A stretch of DNA of 64,000 bases, taken from assembly GCF_000003815.2 (NCBI RefSeq), contig NC_049990.1, positions 5,164,626-5,228,625 of the forward strand, written 5' to 3'. The notes beneath the pieces are model-generated. The model was not told the origin of the DNA and did not search any database. It worked only from the letters and a program-made list of their open reading frames with translations. A program made the position numbers and the translations under genes. This document shows, in pieces, positions 45,683-59,300 of this stretch. The DNA is from Branchiostoma floridae (taxonomy: Eukaryota > Chordata > Leptocardii > Amphioxiformes > Branchiostomatidae). Position 1 is the stretch's first letter. Every line of letters starts with the position of its first letter.

Positions 45683-47700
45683 AAAAGATTAAGATACTTT
45701 TCTATTGAAAGAAACACGAGCACAGTCTGAATGAGTTGATCAGTTGACAGCATAGATTTATGACCAGTTTATAGCTGAGTTCTTGCGCCGAGTCATCTTG
45801 AGTTTCAAGAATGTGTCAGTCCGCTGTCCACACAACCACATACCTCTTGTGTATCTTATTTGGTGTAAATACTCCATGACACACGGACAATAGGGCACTG
45901 TTCACAAGAAATATTGCCGTAACATTAGGTGAGAGGTTTTGGATGGATTAATGTTCTAGTAAGGGCAAAGGGATAATGAAAACAAACCAAGCAGATAGGG
46001 CAGGGGGTTATGTATAAAACAATGTGTTCTCGGACATCCAATCTTCTAAAGTATAAACATTATTGTGTTATCGTAAATATTCCAATGGATGGTAATGATC
46101 TGAAGAAGCCAACTCATCCGAAGTAATAAGTTAAAACCATAGACATCTATTTGTAAACATTTGTACGCACTAAAGGGATTGGTGAATCTATGCTACCCTT
46201 GATGAGGCAACTCTGAAGTCGGAAGCTAGATTTTATCTTCAAAAAGCATTTTTGCTATTTCTTTCAATTACACATATACCACAGATCCCATGCAGCCTAC
46301 AAATGTACATGTACAATGTCAATTATGATCTTACTCGACTATCTTGAGCCTTTCTTCAAATTCTATGACCGTATAGTGAAGTCCAATACTAGTACATTGT
46401 TGATATTCATTCGGTACAGATAAACTTTCAAACCTTAGTGACCAGAAAGTTCAACTTCAAAGCACATAGACTTGTATCTTCAAAAACAGCTCAGCTACAA
46501 CAAAGCAGATCATTGCTGTGAAATCACGTAGAGTTCCGGCTTAAACGTGAGAACCGTCATTATAAGGAAAACAAGAACTGACCCGAAATGTCAAACTTGA
46601 GGGAAAACAGGATGTAGCGATTAAAAGCGTGAGACGCAACAAAGCATAGCAACGACTGATCATGAGCCACAACGTTTGTTATTCGTGGGGAACAACATTG
46701 TATATTGTAGTAGCCTCCATAACAACTAGGAAGCAAACTGTATTCATCTCCATAAACTCGGAAATCTTGGCTATAATCCAACATTGCACCATCACAACAA
46801 AACGCCTTATATCCTGACTTCTTCTAAGTAAGTTACTGTGTTGAATTTTACTTTTCGTATTTAAGTTAGGGGATCGGACTTACGCCTTCAACAACCTTTT
46901 GTTATAATGTATCATCATTTGCTTCATGCACATCAACTCAGTTCATCACATTTTGTTACAATTTTTTGGTCTAGCTTATGTTGTTTACGATTAGATCTTT
47001 TGTCAAGTTGAGTGCGCCACCACTACATCTGTCACGTCTTCCAGCAATAATATAAAAACGCACTATGATGTTTGTGGTCATCAAATGTCACTCATAGCAA
47101 CTTTTAACTTTTTTTCATTCCAATATGAACCTAACCAAGACTGGCCAACATATATGGAATGTGAGTGAGTTTATGGGACATATTGAAACAGTTTTGCTGA
47201 TCAAAACACTATCTTTTAGCCCCCTTATCAGTGCCCACGTTTCACGTATTGTTGAGTGGTACGTACAGATTAGCGTGATGAAAACAAAATGGCGCCAAGG
47301 GGGTGTGGTCGACATAAGTCCCCAACAATACAAAATTACATGTACAAGGCTTGCACATAGCTTCGTAACAACCACCTGCTCTTAAACAACTGAACATACA
47401 TGTTTGTGTGCTAGTGGTAGAACATTTTGGTAGCTGCTAAGAAGTTATTGGTACGAAAAAGGCGTTTTAAATAGTTCTGCTTCAGGCAAGAGGGGATCCA
47501 ATCTCCTGTGAGCATGATCGTTTCCCTCTCTACGGTCACTTTGCTGTCATTGTTCCAGGGCTATAATTATCCCAATTAGAACGTGCTTTGTGTTTGTGTT
47601 TATCCTGAAACCTCCTTCAGAAGCTGAGGATCTTTAAGGGTCCCACTGTATAAAGCAGTGTTTATATGCACAAAGATGGGCTACCCAGGCTTAAGAATAG

Positions 47701-47734
47701 CAAGGACGTTATATATACTCATATAACGTCCTTG
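47701..47734. repeat. Perfect hairpin, 14-bp arms, 6-nt loop
   Basis: CAAGGACGTTATAT pairs exactly with ATATAACGTCCTTG. A related CAAGGACATTATAT occurs near 45468. Confidence 0.85.
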
Positions 47735-50020
47735 ATAAGATCCAGAATCCGAGAAGTATTTTCTACTAGTATCACATGCATGGTTCCAGTAACTGTCGAA
47801 ACAAATAGTAATTGACAGCTCAAGGACTTTTTAGACAGCGACAGTGAATTATAGATTGTATGTAGTGAGAAGGCTAAAAATTAAGTTCTACACACTTAAC
47901 TAGGAGTATGAAAGTTACTCTCCGAGCAGAGATTCGGCTCCTACTGTTATCGGACTTACTATTATGTGCTGTTTTCTTTATGTCTGCCTGGCGACAAAAA
48001 TGCCTAAAAACATGTCACAAACAGCCGGAGCCGGTTACCTCTGCTTGGAGAGTATATGAAAGTATGCTGGGTGGTTTCCCCACCCGTGTCAATGTTGTCA
48101 TACAGGCGCAACTGAGCAAATTGACTTTCACAGTGTCGACAAATGAGGTCATTGTTTGCCCATTGACGGAAAGCGTTTTCAATGAGACAGTCGCACAGAA
48201 TAAAAACTGTTACTTATAAACTGTGCCAACGTGGGTGACATTTAAAAGCGAGGGGGTCATGCCGCAAATATGCCCATGACATCACTTTCAATATGGTGTT
48301 ACAAGGGAAACGTGATTTGGAAGTGCAAACAGTTCTTTGAAAACGCTGCACGCACGTTCTTAGAAAGCGCTTAACAATGTTTACAATTGTGCAAGAAGAA
48401 GTTGAAGCTGTACATACTAGCATATAGTGTAGATGTAGAAAGGTAACACTTTTCTTATATCAAATTTTGCCTTATCGCTATGACATGTACTTAGCTTGTT
48501 TGAGCATAAATGTACACTAAAGGTCTTTCTTTCATTCAACAATTGGGGGCCGCCACGACAACCTTTAAGTTCACAGTCCACTTCACACAAGTAACCCTTT
48601 CTGTTTCCCTTCATAACGAACCCACCTGTGCGTTCACGGTTCCAACCTTGTTTGCAGGACTTAACCAGATTTTCCCAGCAACGACGTCAAAACAGGTGTT
48701 CCCTTCCCAACAGCGCCGTGCGCATTTTCCGAGCAATTTTCCCCGGATCTACCCCGGACCTCCTGTTGCTTTTCCTTATTCAGGACCCACACGGGGCAGT
48801 CCTTTGTGTTGACATTTAAAACCTAGGCAAAAGGTCCTGAGAGCGACGCGAAAGAAAGGACGGTTTTGTTTACTAGGTACAACGTTGGCGGGAGATTGTG
48901 GGCGCCCCAGGGCACAAACCCAGACCACGTGACCAGAAAATTAAAGCTGTGATAATCACTCCATCTGAAATGGAGGTATTTTTCGTGACCGTGTTTACGT
49001 TTGTGTCACCGTTGGGTGGTTTTGACCTATAATGGGCCGTGTGTGTAAGTAGGTGAAGGCGAGGGAAAACGTCGCTAAGGAACGCGGTTACGGGCGCTAG
49101 TTGAATTATCGGGACGGAACAGAACAACTTTTGTCCCTGGGCGTCGGTGGGGTGTTTTATGTGACGTGAAAACCGCCCGGAGACCTCCTCCGCCCAGCTA
49201 TGCTATGTCCTCTCCCAATGACTCGTCCCTCATTCTATTGGACATGTTTTTAAACCACAAGAACCATTCTTTCCATCTCATTGAGAAGTCAGCTCACGTA
49301 TAAGCAGTAAAACGCCCTAATGTCGTGCGAAAGACCATGTATACACACCCGACGAACCGGCCTGTAAAATGGCATTTCAACTTTGTAATTTCGCACTAAA
49401 CATGTCTGTTGTAATGGACAAGGGGTCATGGGGCGACAGTTGTATCAATGGGTACAGTTCAGGATACTAGAACGAGAGGAAGGGGGGTTAAGTCGAGGGT
49501 GTGTTGTGCCTTGACACCGCCTTGGCAAAAACCTTCCTTTGAAGAATTCCTGAATATACGTGACTTAACTTTAACTTACCGTGAGAACAATTTTACATCA
49601 ACCACTAGTTCGCTTTAGTCCAACCCTGTCAGATTAGCAAAGTCCAACAATCGACGAATGTACTAACAGAAGGTTTTTAAGCAAACACTTGAGCATTAAA
49701 TTCACATTTGTCGTCCTGACAGAGAAGAACTGGACTGGGAAGAACCAGCTGGTCTCACCCCCGGTCTTGCCAAACGTCAAACTCATTTAAATCTACATAC
49801 CTTCACTCCTGTGTCTAGTTCTCTACGTATAACACCACGGCCTGTCGTTGTAAAAGGCAGAAGAGGACCTCCACAAACTCGGGAAGAATTCCCGTCCGCT
49901 GCTACAGTACAGGGATGTGGTTAGGTGGGTTCAACTCGACAGTAGGCGACACAGAATTCGCCAAAGGTCAGAGGTCAACCCCGCGCACCCATAGTGATCG
50001 ATTACGCCCATCCGACCGAA

Positions 50021-50108
50021 CAAAATGGCGGCCTCTTGGGACTAATCTGCAAGTATCGCACAGCACTAGTTTTAGAACTTTTAACCTATTTTCTAGACTT
50101 ATTGGTAC
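50021..50108 (+). promoter_or_regulatory. Candidate G5 promoter and untranslated first exon
   Basis: CAAAATGGCGGCC (50021-50033) is a YY1-like element on the G5 strand, followed 75 nt later by a strong donor GGTAC/GTAAGT (50108/50109). The next acceptor for G5 is at 53184. The ATG here opens only an ATGGCGGCC..TAA frame of seven codons. No direct evidence of transcription. Confidence 0.35.
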
Positions 50109-51080
50109 GTAAGTCTGACAGTATTTCAAAAGCTCAACTTTGGAGCTGACCAGGACTTGGTGACCTTGTATCTTTCTAGGTCATTCTTTCGTCAACACGC
50201 TCAGCTGCATCAGAACTGAACCTGCAGGTTTTTGTGGCCGCAGGGTTGATCTGAGTGAAGCGGCCTGTGAGTCACTGTGCCCGTAAAGTGCCTGGCATAT
50301 TTGTTGAACAATTGAACTACACAGAGTTCCTTGCATATCTGGTGAACAATTGAGTAACACAGTTTGCAGTCTTCAAAATTTAAGTCTAATTCTACCACGT
50401 GATCTTGAGTTGTGCAGAACTTTTCCATTAGGTTTAGAATATGTCAGGCCTGATGACGTATGTTTAATTGACAGGAGGGTCAGAAGATCGAGTGAGGAAT
50501 CCCGGGATGCGGGCGTGACGTTTAGTGACGTCGTCGCTGTCACCTTGTGACGTCACATGGAATGTTTACACGCCCAAGAAGTCAAGGACATCCGCCTTAA
50601 CAAAAATTATCGTGTATTTCTTTAAATCATTTCTTATGTTCAACTTTCAAATATCAATATCGATATGTGTCCACTTGCTGCCCATTTCCTTTAGATAATA
50701 CAGTTCACATTAAAGCTAATGTTATTTTACTCAAAGACAGTTGTTTATCATATTTTGCCTTTATTTATTAGAAACGTACATGAAACAAATCAGTGAACCG
50801 TATCTTGGACCGATTAGAAAATGAACAGAATATATCGGCAGGCATTCACGCGTTTTGTGGCTTACCGGTCAAAGAAAATGACAAGAGCGAGTGAAGGAAA
50901 GGATAATCATTTTTATCAAGTTTCTACAGTCAAACTTCGTCGTTAGTGTTAGTGTTGTTTACATGAAGATAAGATTTAAACCTTCAGTGGAAGTCAATAA
51001 ACAGAATCCTTAGAAGCAAAATGGGCAATTGTTTTGTGTATCGCCCAATCACAAGTTTTCAGAGACAATCAGGTCCAGGT

Positions 51081-51102
51081 TCAGGTCCAGACCTGGACCT
51101 GA
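51081..51102. repeat. Short palindrome TCAGGTCCAG/CTGGACCTGA
   Basis: 10-bp perfect arms with a 2-nt spacer, inside a run of GGTCCAG / CTGGACC words at 51070-51119. Confidence 0.8.
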
Positions 51103-51277
51103 TCTCATGGACCTGGACTTTCTGTACCGGTACCCACCCATATCGTGCGGTATATGCGATCGGGGGGGTTCAAACATCATGATCATTCATACCTGTTTCA
51201 GTACTCTGATGTCTTTGTTGTTTTAATTCGCTGCTATTGGTGTCGTTCTTCCCCACAGTATTTAAAACTGAAACCCC

Positions 51278-51295
51278 GGGGGGGGGGGGGGGGGG
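51278..51295 (+). repeat. Poly(G) tract, 18 bases
   Basis: An uninterrupted G run following AAACCCC. It may be length-variable and is a sequencing risk point. Confidence 0.9.
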
Positions 51296-51299
51296 CAAA

Positions 51300-53184
51300 G
51301 CATCAGTTAAGTGGAAGCATCCCGACGTCAAAAGTTGTATAAACGTGTAAAACAGATGGTACTAAAACAGAAAGTTCTGCAGGAGTACTAACTTAAAGAA
51401 AGCTACTAGAAGATCCTGCCTTTGGCTTCCAGATTAACCCATCCGCATACAAAAGAGCGTCAGAATCCCTCAATGGCTTCTTAATTTACAAAAACACGGG
51501 AATAGAGTGGTTCTTAATCACTTGTAATGCGTTGTCCCATGGGCATTTCACCAAACAAATGCTTTAACACTCACAAACCTAGCCCAGAACAGACTAACCT
51601 AACGCAACACTTTCTTCAACATCAAAAAACGAAGATCAGTAACTTGTGGTATCTACTAAAAGTATCTTGTACGATATCCTATACCACCAGGTCTTCTAAG
51701 AAGTGGATGATATGTCCACCATTGTAATGCCAGAAGCTGCCTGGAGGTTTAATGAGTTACTATTCAAGCTGTCAAGCGTGGACCATATGATACAGTAATG
51801 TTGAAAACAACAACAACAACTGCATGCCAAGCTTTGTGAGATCTAGAAATGTTTTTATTTACAATCAGATCGCGATAGGGAAAATAGATAAGCTGTATCA
51901 TGTTGACACAGTCTTGTTAGGAGCTCAAGATGAAATTACCATCTTACCAACCCTCGGGGACTGATGGCTTGGATGATTGAAAATGCGCGGTTATAAGTGG
52001 CTTTTAATAGCTCCAACCGGTCTTTCCTCAATTTTGCCACCCCATAATTTTCACCCCGGACGCGCTGCGCAGCACTATCAGTTTCACGCCGACACTGTTT
52101 GGAGGAAGACGTAAGTACAAACTTCTTAACATCATTGTCTGTCAAATATCTCAATGGTTTTCCTACAGCATACATACATGAATGGATCGCAAGTCATCTT
52201 AATGCTTAGCTTAATCAAGCTGCTAATGAGGCAATACCATAAAAAGTTCTATAAGGAAACATGTGTCGCGTATATAGGTCGCATTTAAAAACAACATCTC
52301 CATATGTATTAAATTTCTGATTTTCTTTGAGATGTTGATGATTAAGAAGATCTTACCTTGTATGAAAGCCATTGGACAAGTAAAATTAAGAGCAACTCTG
52401 AACTTAGCGCGCCTCTTGTTGATTTATATTTAGTAACTTTCGCATTTTCTTTCTGTCCTGCCATTTCGACGACTCAATATAGAAGATAAGTATTCTGTAT
52501 GTATAAACAATCGCATCTAAGAAACTATCATTTGTGTATTGTAGACGAGGCAGATCGTTTTGTTTTGTAGATTTCCAGTAACAAAAGAGAATACAAGGTG
52601 TAGGATATTAAATGTATTGAATTAAGCCTAAATTACTATCAAATACATAGGCATCTTTGTGGTTGTATAACGTGAAACCTCCTTGCCAAAACACACCACG
52701 ACGTGTATCCCTCCCCCTCATGACAGTAAAATGTCATTTACAAGTTCCTGAGTCATTTTATTATGATGTTCTACTACCCGAGTCTGTCATTTACGGCATT
52801 GCAATTCCTGATAGGGTGACTGCGATGATTTGAACTAACGAAAAATACCTTATGGAATACATTGTACAGTGTATGTCAGGCCTATGGCTGAACACATGAT
52901 GATGATAAACGACACGCTTCTGCGCCCTCACCCCTATAGGAACGCCTTATGCAGTTTATCCCCATGGCGAAATTACCCTTATTAGGTCAGTTGATGCCGA
53001 CATGCACCATAGATTTGCGTCATACCATGGTCTATGTTTTTTTTCCAAAACTACATTGGTTCTTACTGGCCCAAACCTACATGACAAGTATTTTTTGTTG
53101 ACTCTTCCAAAACGAGAAAAATATTAGCCATATGTACACGACGCTTTTGATTAAACTTTCCTTTAACTTCTGTTCATATTTCAG
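51300..53184. other. Spacer/presumed 5' intron of G5
   Basis: No confident exon. The minus frame 52175-51936 has a basic, exon-like look (RKDRLELLKATYNRAFSIIQ) ending at a donor-like GTAAGATGG, but I could not connect it to anything. Confidence 0.3.
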
Positions 53185-56100
53185 CCCTCCAGTGTTTTGT
53201 GAACTACTGTGTGGCACGAATGCACAGCTGAACGACAAGCAAACGAAGGCGACAAAATGGATCAACCAAAAGACGCCGGACAAGCGAACGACCCTTCCAA
53301 GGTAGAACCTGCACCAACAAAACCTAATGAAGGACCTACAACCAATAAGCCTAACGAGAACAATGGTCCTGTTAAGCCAAAGAATGAACCTGCAACTGCA
53401 AAGCCAAACGATGCACCTGCTGCCATGAATCCTAAGGACCAACCTGCATCAACAAAACCTACGGATGAGCCTGCAAATACTAAGCCTAACGGGGACCTTG
53501 CAACCTCAAAACCTAAAGAGGATCCCAAAACAACCAAACCTAAGGAGGATCCTACAACACCCGCAACTGCACCCGTAGAGAACCCTGCGCCAACTACACC
53601 CGTAGAGAACCCTGCGACAACTACACCCGCAAGTAATCCTACTCCGACTACACCCGCAAGTAATCCTACTCCGACTACACCCGCAAGTAATCCTACTCCG
53701 ACTACACCCGCAAGTAATCCTACTCCGACTACACCCGCAAGTAATCCCGCACCAACTACACCCGCAAGTAATCCTGCACCAACTACACCCGCAAGTAATT
53801 CTGCACCAACTACACCCGCAAGTAATCCTACTCCGACTACACCCGCAAGTAATCCTGCACCAACTGCACCCACAAGTAATCCTACTCCAACTACACCCGC
53901 AGACAAGCCTGCACCAACTACACCTGCAGACAAGCCTGCACCAACTGCACCAATTGAACCAACTGCACCCGCAGACAAGCCTATACCAACTGAACCAACA
54001 AACAAGCCTGCGTCAACTGCACCCGCAGACAAGCCTACACCAACTGCACCAACAGGCAAGCCTGCCCCGACTGCACCCGTAGACAAGCCTGCAGCAACTG
54101 CACCAACAGACAAGCCTGCGCGAACTGCACCAACAGACAAGCCTGAGCCAACTGCACCAACAGACAAGCCTGCACCAACTGCACCAACAGACAAGCCTGC
54201 ACCAACGGCACCAACAGACAAGCCTGCGCCGACTGCACCAGCGGACAAGCCTGCGCCAACTACACCAACAGACAAGCCTGCGCCAACTGCACCAACAGAC
54301 AAGCCTGCGCCAACTGCACCAGCGGACAAGCCTGCGCCAACTGCACCAACAGATAAGCCCGTGCCAACTGCACCAGCGGACAAGCCCGCGCCAACTGCAC
54401 CCGTAGACAAGCCTGCGCCAACTGCACCAACAGACAAACCTGCGCCAACTGCACCAACAGACGAGCCTGTGTCAACTGCACCAGCGGACAAGCCTGCGAC
54501 AACTACACCAACAGACAAGCCTGCGCCAACTGCACCCGCAAACAAGCCTGCGCCAATTGCACCCGCAGACAAGCCTGCACCAACTACACCCGCAGACAAG
54601 CCTGCACCAACTACACCCGCAGACAAGCCTGCGCCAACTGCACCAACAGACAAGCCTGCGCCAACTGCACCAACAGACAAGCCTGCGCCAACTGCACCAG
54701 CGGACAAGCCTGCGCCAACTGCACCAGCGGACAAGCCTGCGCCAACTGCACCAACAGACAAGCCTGCGCCAACTGCACCAACAGACGAGCCTGCGCCAAC
54801 TGCACCAGCGGACAAGCCTGCGCCAACTGCACCAACAGACAAGCCTGCGCCGACTGCACCAGCGGACAAGCCTGCGCCAACTGCACCAACAGACAAGCCT
54901 GGGCCAACTGCACCAGCGGACAAGCCTGCACCAACTGCACCCGCAAGTACTCCTGTACTAGCTGCACCCGTAGATAAGCCTGCGCCAACTGCACCAACAG
55001 ACAAGCCTGCTCCAACTGCACCAGCGGACAAGCCTGCGCCAACTGCACCAACAGACAAGCCTGCGCCAACTGCACCAGCGGACAAGCCTGCGCCAACTGC
55101 ACCTGTAGACAAGCCTGCATCAACTGCACCCGCAGACAAGCCTGCGCCAACTGCACCAACAGACGAGCCTGCGCCAACTGCACCAACAGACAAGCCTGCG
55201 CCAACTGCACCAGCGGACAAGCCTGCACCAGCTGCACCAGCGAACGAGCCTACCCCGACTGCACCCGTAGACAAGCCTGCGCCAACTGCACCATTAGACA
55301 AGCCTGCGCCAACTGCACCAACAGACAAGACTGCGCCAAATGCACCAACAGACAAGACTGCGCCAACTGCACCAACAGACGAGCCTGCGCCAACTGCACC
55401 AGCGGACAAGCCTTCGCCAACTGCACCAACAGACAAGCCTGCGCCAACTGCACCAACAGACAAGCCTGCGCCAACTGCACCAACAGACAAGCCTGCGCCA
55501 ACTGCACCAACAGACAAGCCTGCGCCAACTGCACCAGCGGACAAGCCTACCCCGACTGCACCCGCAGACAAGCCTGCACCAACTACACCCGCAGACAAGC
55601 CTGCACCAACTGCACCGACTGCACCAGAAGACAGCCCTGCGCCAGAGCCTACAATTACAAAGCCTGCGGCAGAGCCTGTGACTACAAAGCCCAAGACAGA
55701 GCCTGCAACTACAAAGTCCACGACAGAGCCTGCACTTGCAAAGCCAAAGGCAGGGTCTGCACCTGAAAAGGCTAAAGACGAAGCTGGTCCCGCGAAACCA
55801 GATGATAAACTGAAGAAAGAGGTGGGCACTCCTACGAAGGAGAAGGCACAGAAGAAAACGGAAACAGTGAAACCTTCGAGCGATCGAAAGACTCTTTCAA
55901 CTGTTCCGGAAGAAACCGAGGGGAAGAATCTCGAAACCGACTCTAAAGACAAAGTGACAGAGCCAAAAGAAACGGCGACGGACCCGAATGACACCGAAAA
56001 GAAAGTCCTCTCTACAGATCCCGAAACGAAGGCAGAAAAGACACCGCAGACAGAGCCTCCGGAAACAAATGAGAAGAGTACCGAAACAAAAAGCGATCCT

Positions 56101-56305
56101 AAAGACAACAAAACATCGTCTACAGTGCCACCGGAAAAAACTAACGCCGAAATCGAAACATCACCCAAATCGGAGGAGAAAGATGCCAAGGCCACGGCAA
56201 CGGAGCCTGCCATCACCGATAACAAAGATTTAGGTACAGAGAAGGCACAGCCGGATTCAAAGGACATAGCCACTACCAGTGACCAGAAGGATGCCAAGAA
56301 TCTCA
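53185..56305 (+). CDS. G5 exon with about 73-copy PAPTAP[TA]DK array
   Basis: Acceptor CATATTTCAG at 53184, ATG at 53257, donor CTCA/GTAAGT at 56305/56306 (phase 1). After a Lys/Pro/Thr/Asn lead-in, about ten ASNP[TA]PTTP units (about 53625-53890) give way to 27-bp units [18 protein letters not shown] up to about 55625, then a Lys/Glu/Thr-rich tail. The lead-in and array have almost no hydrophobic residues, so an extended disordered chain is expected. Confidence 0.85.
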
Positions 56306-59300
56306 GTAAGTTATTAGTCATATTTCTATGGTACATTGGATAGTATGCTGATTTGGGGTTCTCAAAATGTGTAATTAAGTACAAATCAAGAAACAATTTA
56401 GTATACCCTAAGCGTTCTAGCGAATGTCATTGGCCCGAAAAGGTGCTTTGAATGTCCACACGTCCAAAGTATTTCTCATAGACGACGCGGTTTCTCCTTG
56501 TATGTCGCAGTGGCATAGTGTTGGGAGCGATTGAATAGGGGTTGTCATTTTATTTATGTATCCCTATGCGGCAAACATAAGACATGATTTCATGAATTTT
56601 CATCATTTTTCTATCACCATTTCTCTGACAGACACCACACCAGAAGCGAAAGTAGCAAAGACTACCGAGCCTGAGGTTGAAGAAAAACCCGACAAACAGA
56701 CCAATACAGACAAGACCGGGACGGATTCCAAAGAGACAGCGACAGATGCCCCTGTTGGCATACCAAAGCAAACCGAAACAAAGGCAGAAGAAAAAGAAGG
56801 AAAGCAGACGGGAACAGAACCGATCGTCAAAGCAGATAAAGGAACCGCAATGGATCCACAAAAAGAAAAGAAGAAGATCGCTACCGAGAAAGAACCTAAG
56901 GATGACAAGGCAGCAGAAACAGAGAAGGAAGTGAAGGTAGCAAAGACTACCGAACCTGAAGTTGAAGAAAAACCCGACAAACTGACCGCCACAGACAAGA
57001 CCGGGACGGATTCTAAAGCTACAGAGACAGTTGCCCCTGTTGGTTTACCCAAGCAAACCGAAACAGAGGCAGAAGAAAAAGAAGGAAAGCAGACGGGCAC
57101 AGAACCGATCCTAAAAGAAGATAAAGGAACCGGAATGGAGTTACAAAAGGATAAGAAGATGATCGCTACCGAGAAAGAAGCTAAGGATGAGAAGTCAGCA
57201 GAAACAGATAAGGAAGTGAAGGTAGCAAAGACTACTGAGCCTGAGGTTGAAGAAAAACCCGATAAACTGACCGCCACAGACAAGACCGGGACGGATTCTA
57301 AAGCTACGGAGACAGTTGCCCATGTTGCAATACCGAAGCAAACCGAAACAGAGGTGGAAGAAAAAGAAGGAAAACAGACAGGAACAGACCCGATCCTAAA
57401 AACAGATAAAGGTACCACAATGGAGTTACCAAAGGAAAAGAAGATGATCGCTACTGACAAGGAAGCCAAAGACGAAAAGGCAGCAGAAACAGAAAAGGAA
57501 GTAAAGAATGAAAAGTATCTGGAAACAGACCTGGATGAAGTTCTGAAGAAAGACCTGGCAACGGTTAAGAAGGAAGTTGCACAAAAGGGTGTGGAAACGG
57601 ATAAAACGCCTACCGAAAATGTTGACACATCTACTGAAGTGGAGGAGAAAGTTGCAAAGGTGGAAGAAACAGATAAGAGGAAGACCGAAGACGTCGAAAC
57701 CGCTACGGAGAAGGAGGAGAAGGTTGTGAAGGATGCAGAGACAGTCATGCCAGAGAAAGAGGCAAAAACTAATGCAACAGACAAGATAGAAAGCTCACTC
57801 AAGGAAATCATGGTCGAAAAGGAAAAGGAGGATAACGGCACACAGACAACTCAGGAGTCGTCCGAAAAGGTCTTAGAGACCCTCAAGGAAGAGAAGGACG
57901 AGAAGACGTCTTCAACTGACAAGGAGGAGAAAATGCCAAAGACCACCGAAACCGACAAAGAGGAGAAGGATGCAAAACAGATCAGTGTCAAAATCGAGGT
58001 TACAAAGGTGGACCAAGGGACAGATGCAAAGAAAGATACTGAAGATGAAAAGTGCATCGAAACCGACGCGAAAGAGAAGCAAACGACAGTCGTGTATCAA
58101 ACAGAAGCGGAAAGTAAGGAACAGAAGACCCTGGTCACAGAGAAAAGGGAGGTCGTACAGAAGCAGATTCTTACCGACCAAGTGGCCACAGCCGACGCAA
58201 AAACCATCACAGAGGCTTCTATAAAAGGCGACAAGGACTTGGCCACCACGGGATTTGGTACAACAAGTCAAGGCTCACAAACTCATAAAGACGTCACAGA
58301 TAAGACGATTGCTGTCATGAAAGATTTGCAGAACAAGCTATTCGGAACAGACCTCATTGCTGTAAGCGCAGGAGAGACACAGACAGAGATCGTTGAAATT
58401 ACATCATCTGAAAGTCAAACAGTAAAGGTGGTTGGTGAAGAGAAGGATATTGAAACCGAAACGGCTGAAGTTAAAGAGAAGAGCATAAAGAACATGGAGA
58501 CGGACATGGTTGCTGTTCAGGACAGTGGAACTCAGAAATCAGGACCTCACGTGGATCCAAAAGGCACTCAGACTGATGTTGTTGAAAAGGAGGAAGTCAA
58601 GGTGGTGGATTACGTCGCTAAGGATATCCAAACAGACATCATTAAGAAGGTTGGCAAGAAGACTGGTACTCCAGGCGGCAGGCCACGTGATTACGCAGAC
58701 ACCCTGGTACAGACTGAAGAATGGACTCCTGAGAAACAAGAAGAAAAGGTCGACAAGGAGAACGCTACAGATGTCCAGCCTGCACCAGAACGTGAGACAG
58801 AGGTAAAGATCATGGAGACAGACAAAGCAATCAAAGTGAGCAAGAAAACAGGCACCAAGGTAAGAAGCCTTGCGTACGTGGAGTTCAGAAGCAGCTGCAT
58901 CCAAACCGACGAAGAGGCTGTTGAAGAAAAGGTGTCTGCAGCTATCGGCATTCAAACAGACGTCGTCAAAGAAGAAACTCCGGCTGAGCCTGTGATGGTT
59001 ACCATAACTGTTGGATGCCAGACAGACACTGTAGTTGAGAAAGAAGAGGCCAAACCGGTCACCAAAGAAGAGCCAAAAGAGATCAAGAAAGAATCGGCAA
59101 GTGTAGCCATTCAAACAGACGTCATCAAAGAAGAGAAGGAAGAAGTAACGACAAAGCCTGTTACAGTCACCATCACTGTTGGCTGTCAGACACTGCAAGA
59201 AGAAGTAAAAGAGAAAGTGGCAGTCGAGATGGGCTCCGTTAATGTCCAGACTGACGTTACCGGCTCTGACATTGACGGTTGGCAGACAAGTGAAAGTGAG

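Larger units (their letters stand above)
43840..50000. other. Middle part of the G4-G5 spacer
   Basis: No supported gene. GC content and CpG rise between about 48.6 and 50.5 kb, which may mark a regulatory or promoter region for G5. Confidence 0.35.

Noticed and set aside
51936-52175. Exon-like minus frame (RKDRLELLKATYNRAFSIIQ)
   Set aside because: No partner exon, no recognised family; left as an unassigned possibility.
53262-56396. Antisense 1,044-codon open frame over the G5 repeat exon
   Set aside because: It exists because the 27-bp repeat has no stop in that frame. Its Gly/Ala/Val/Leu composition simply mirrors PAPTAP codons, and it has no supporting splice or start context.
56603-57841. 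Antisense 412-codon frame (Ser/Phe/Val-rich) over the KTE exon
   Set aside because: A shadow of GAA/AAA/ACA codons on the other strand; composition-driven.
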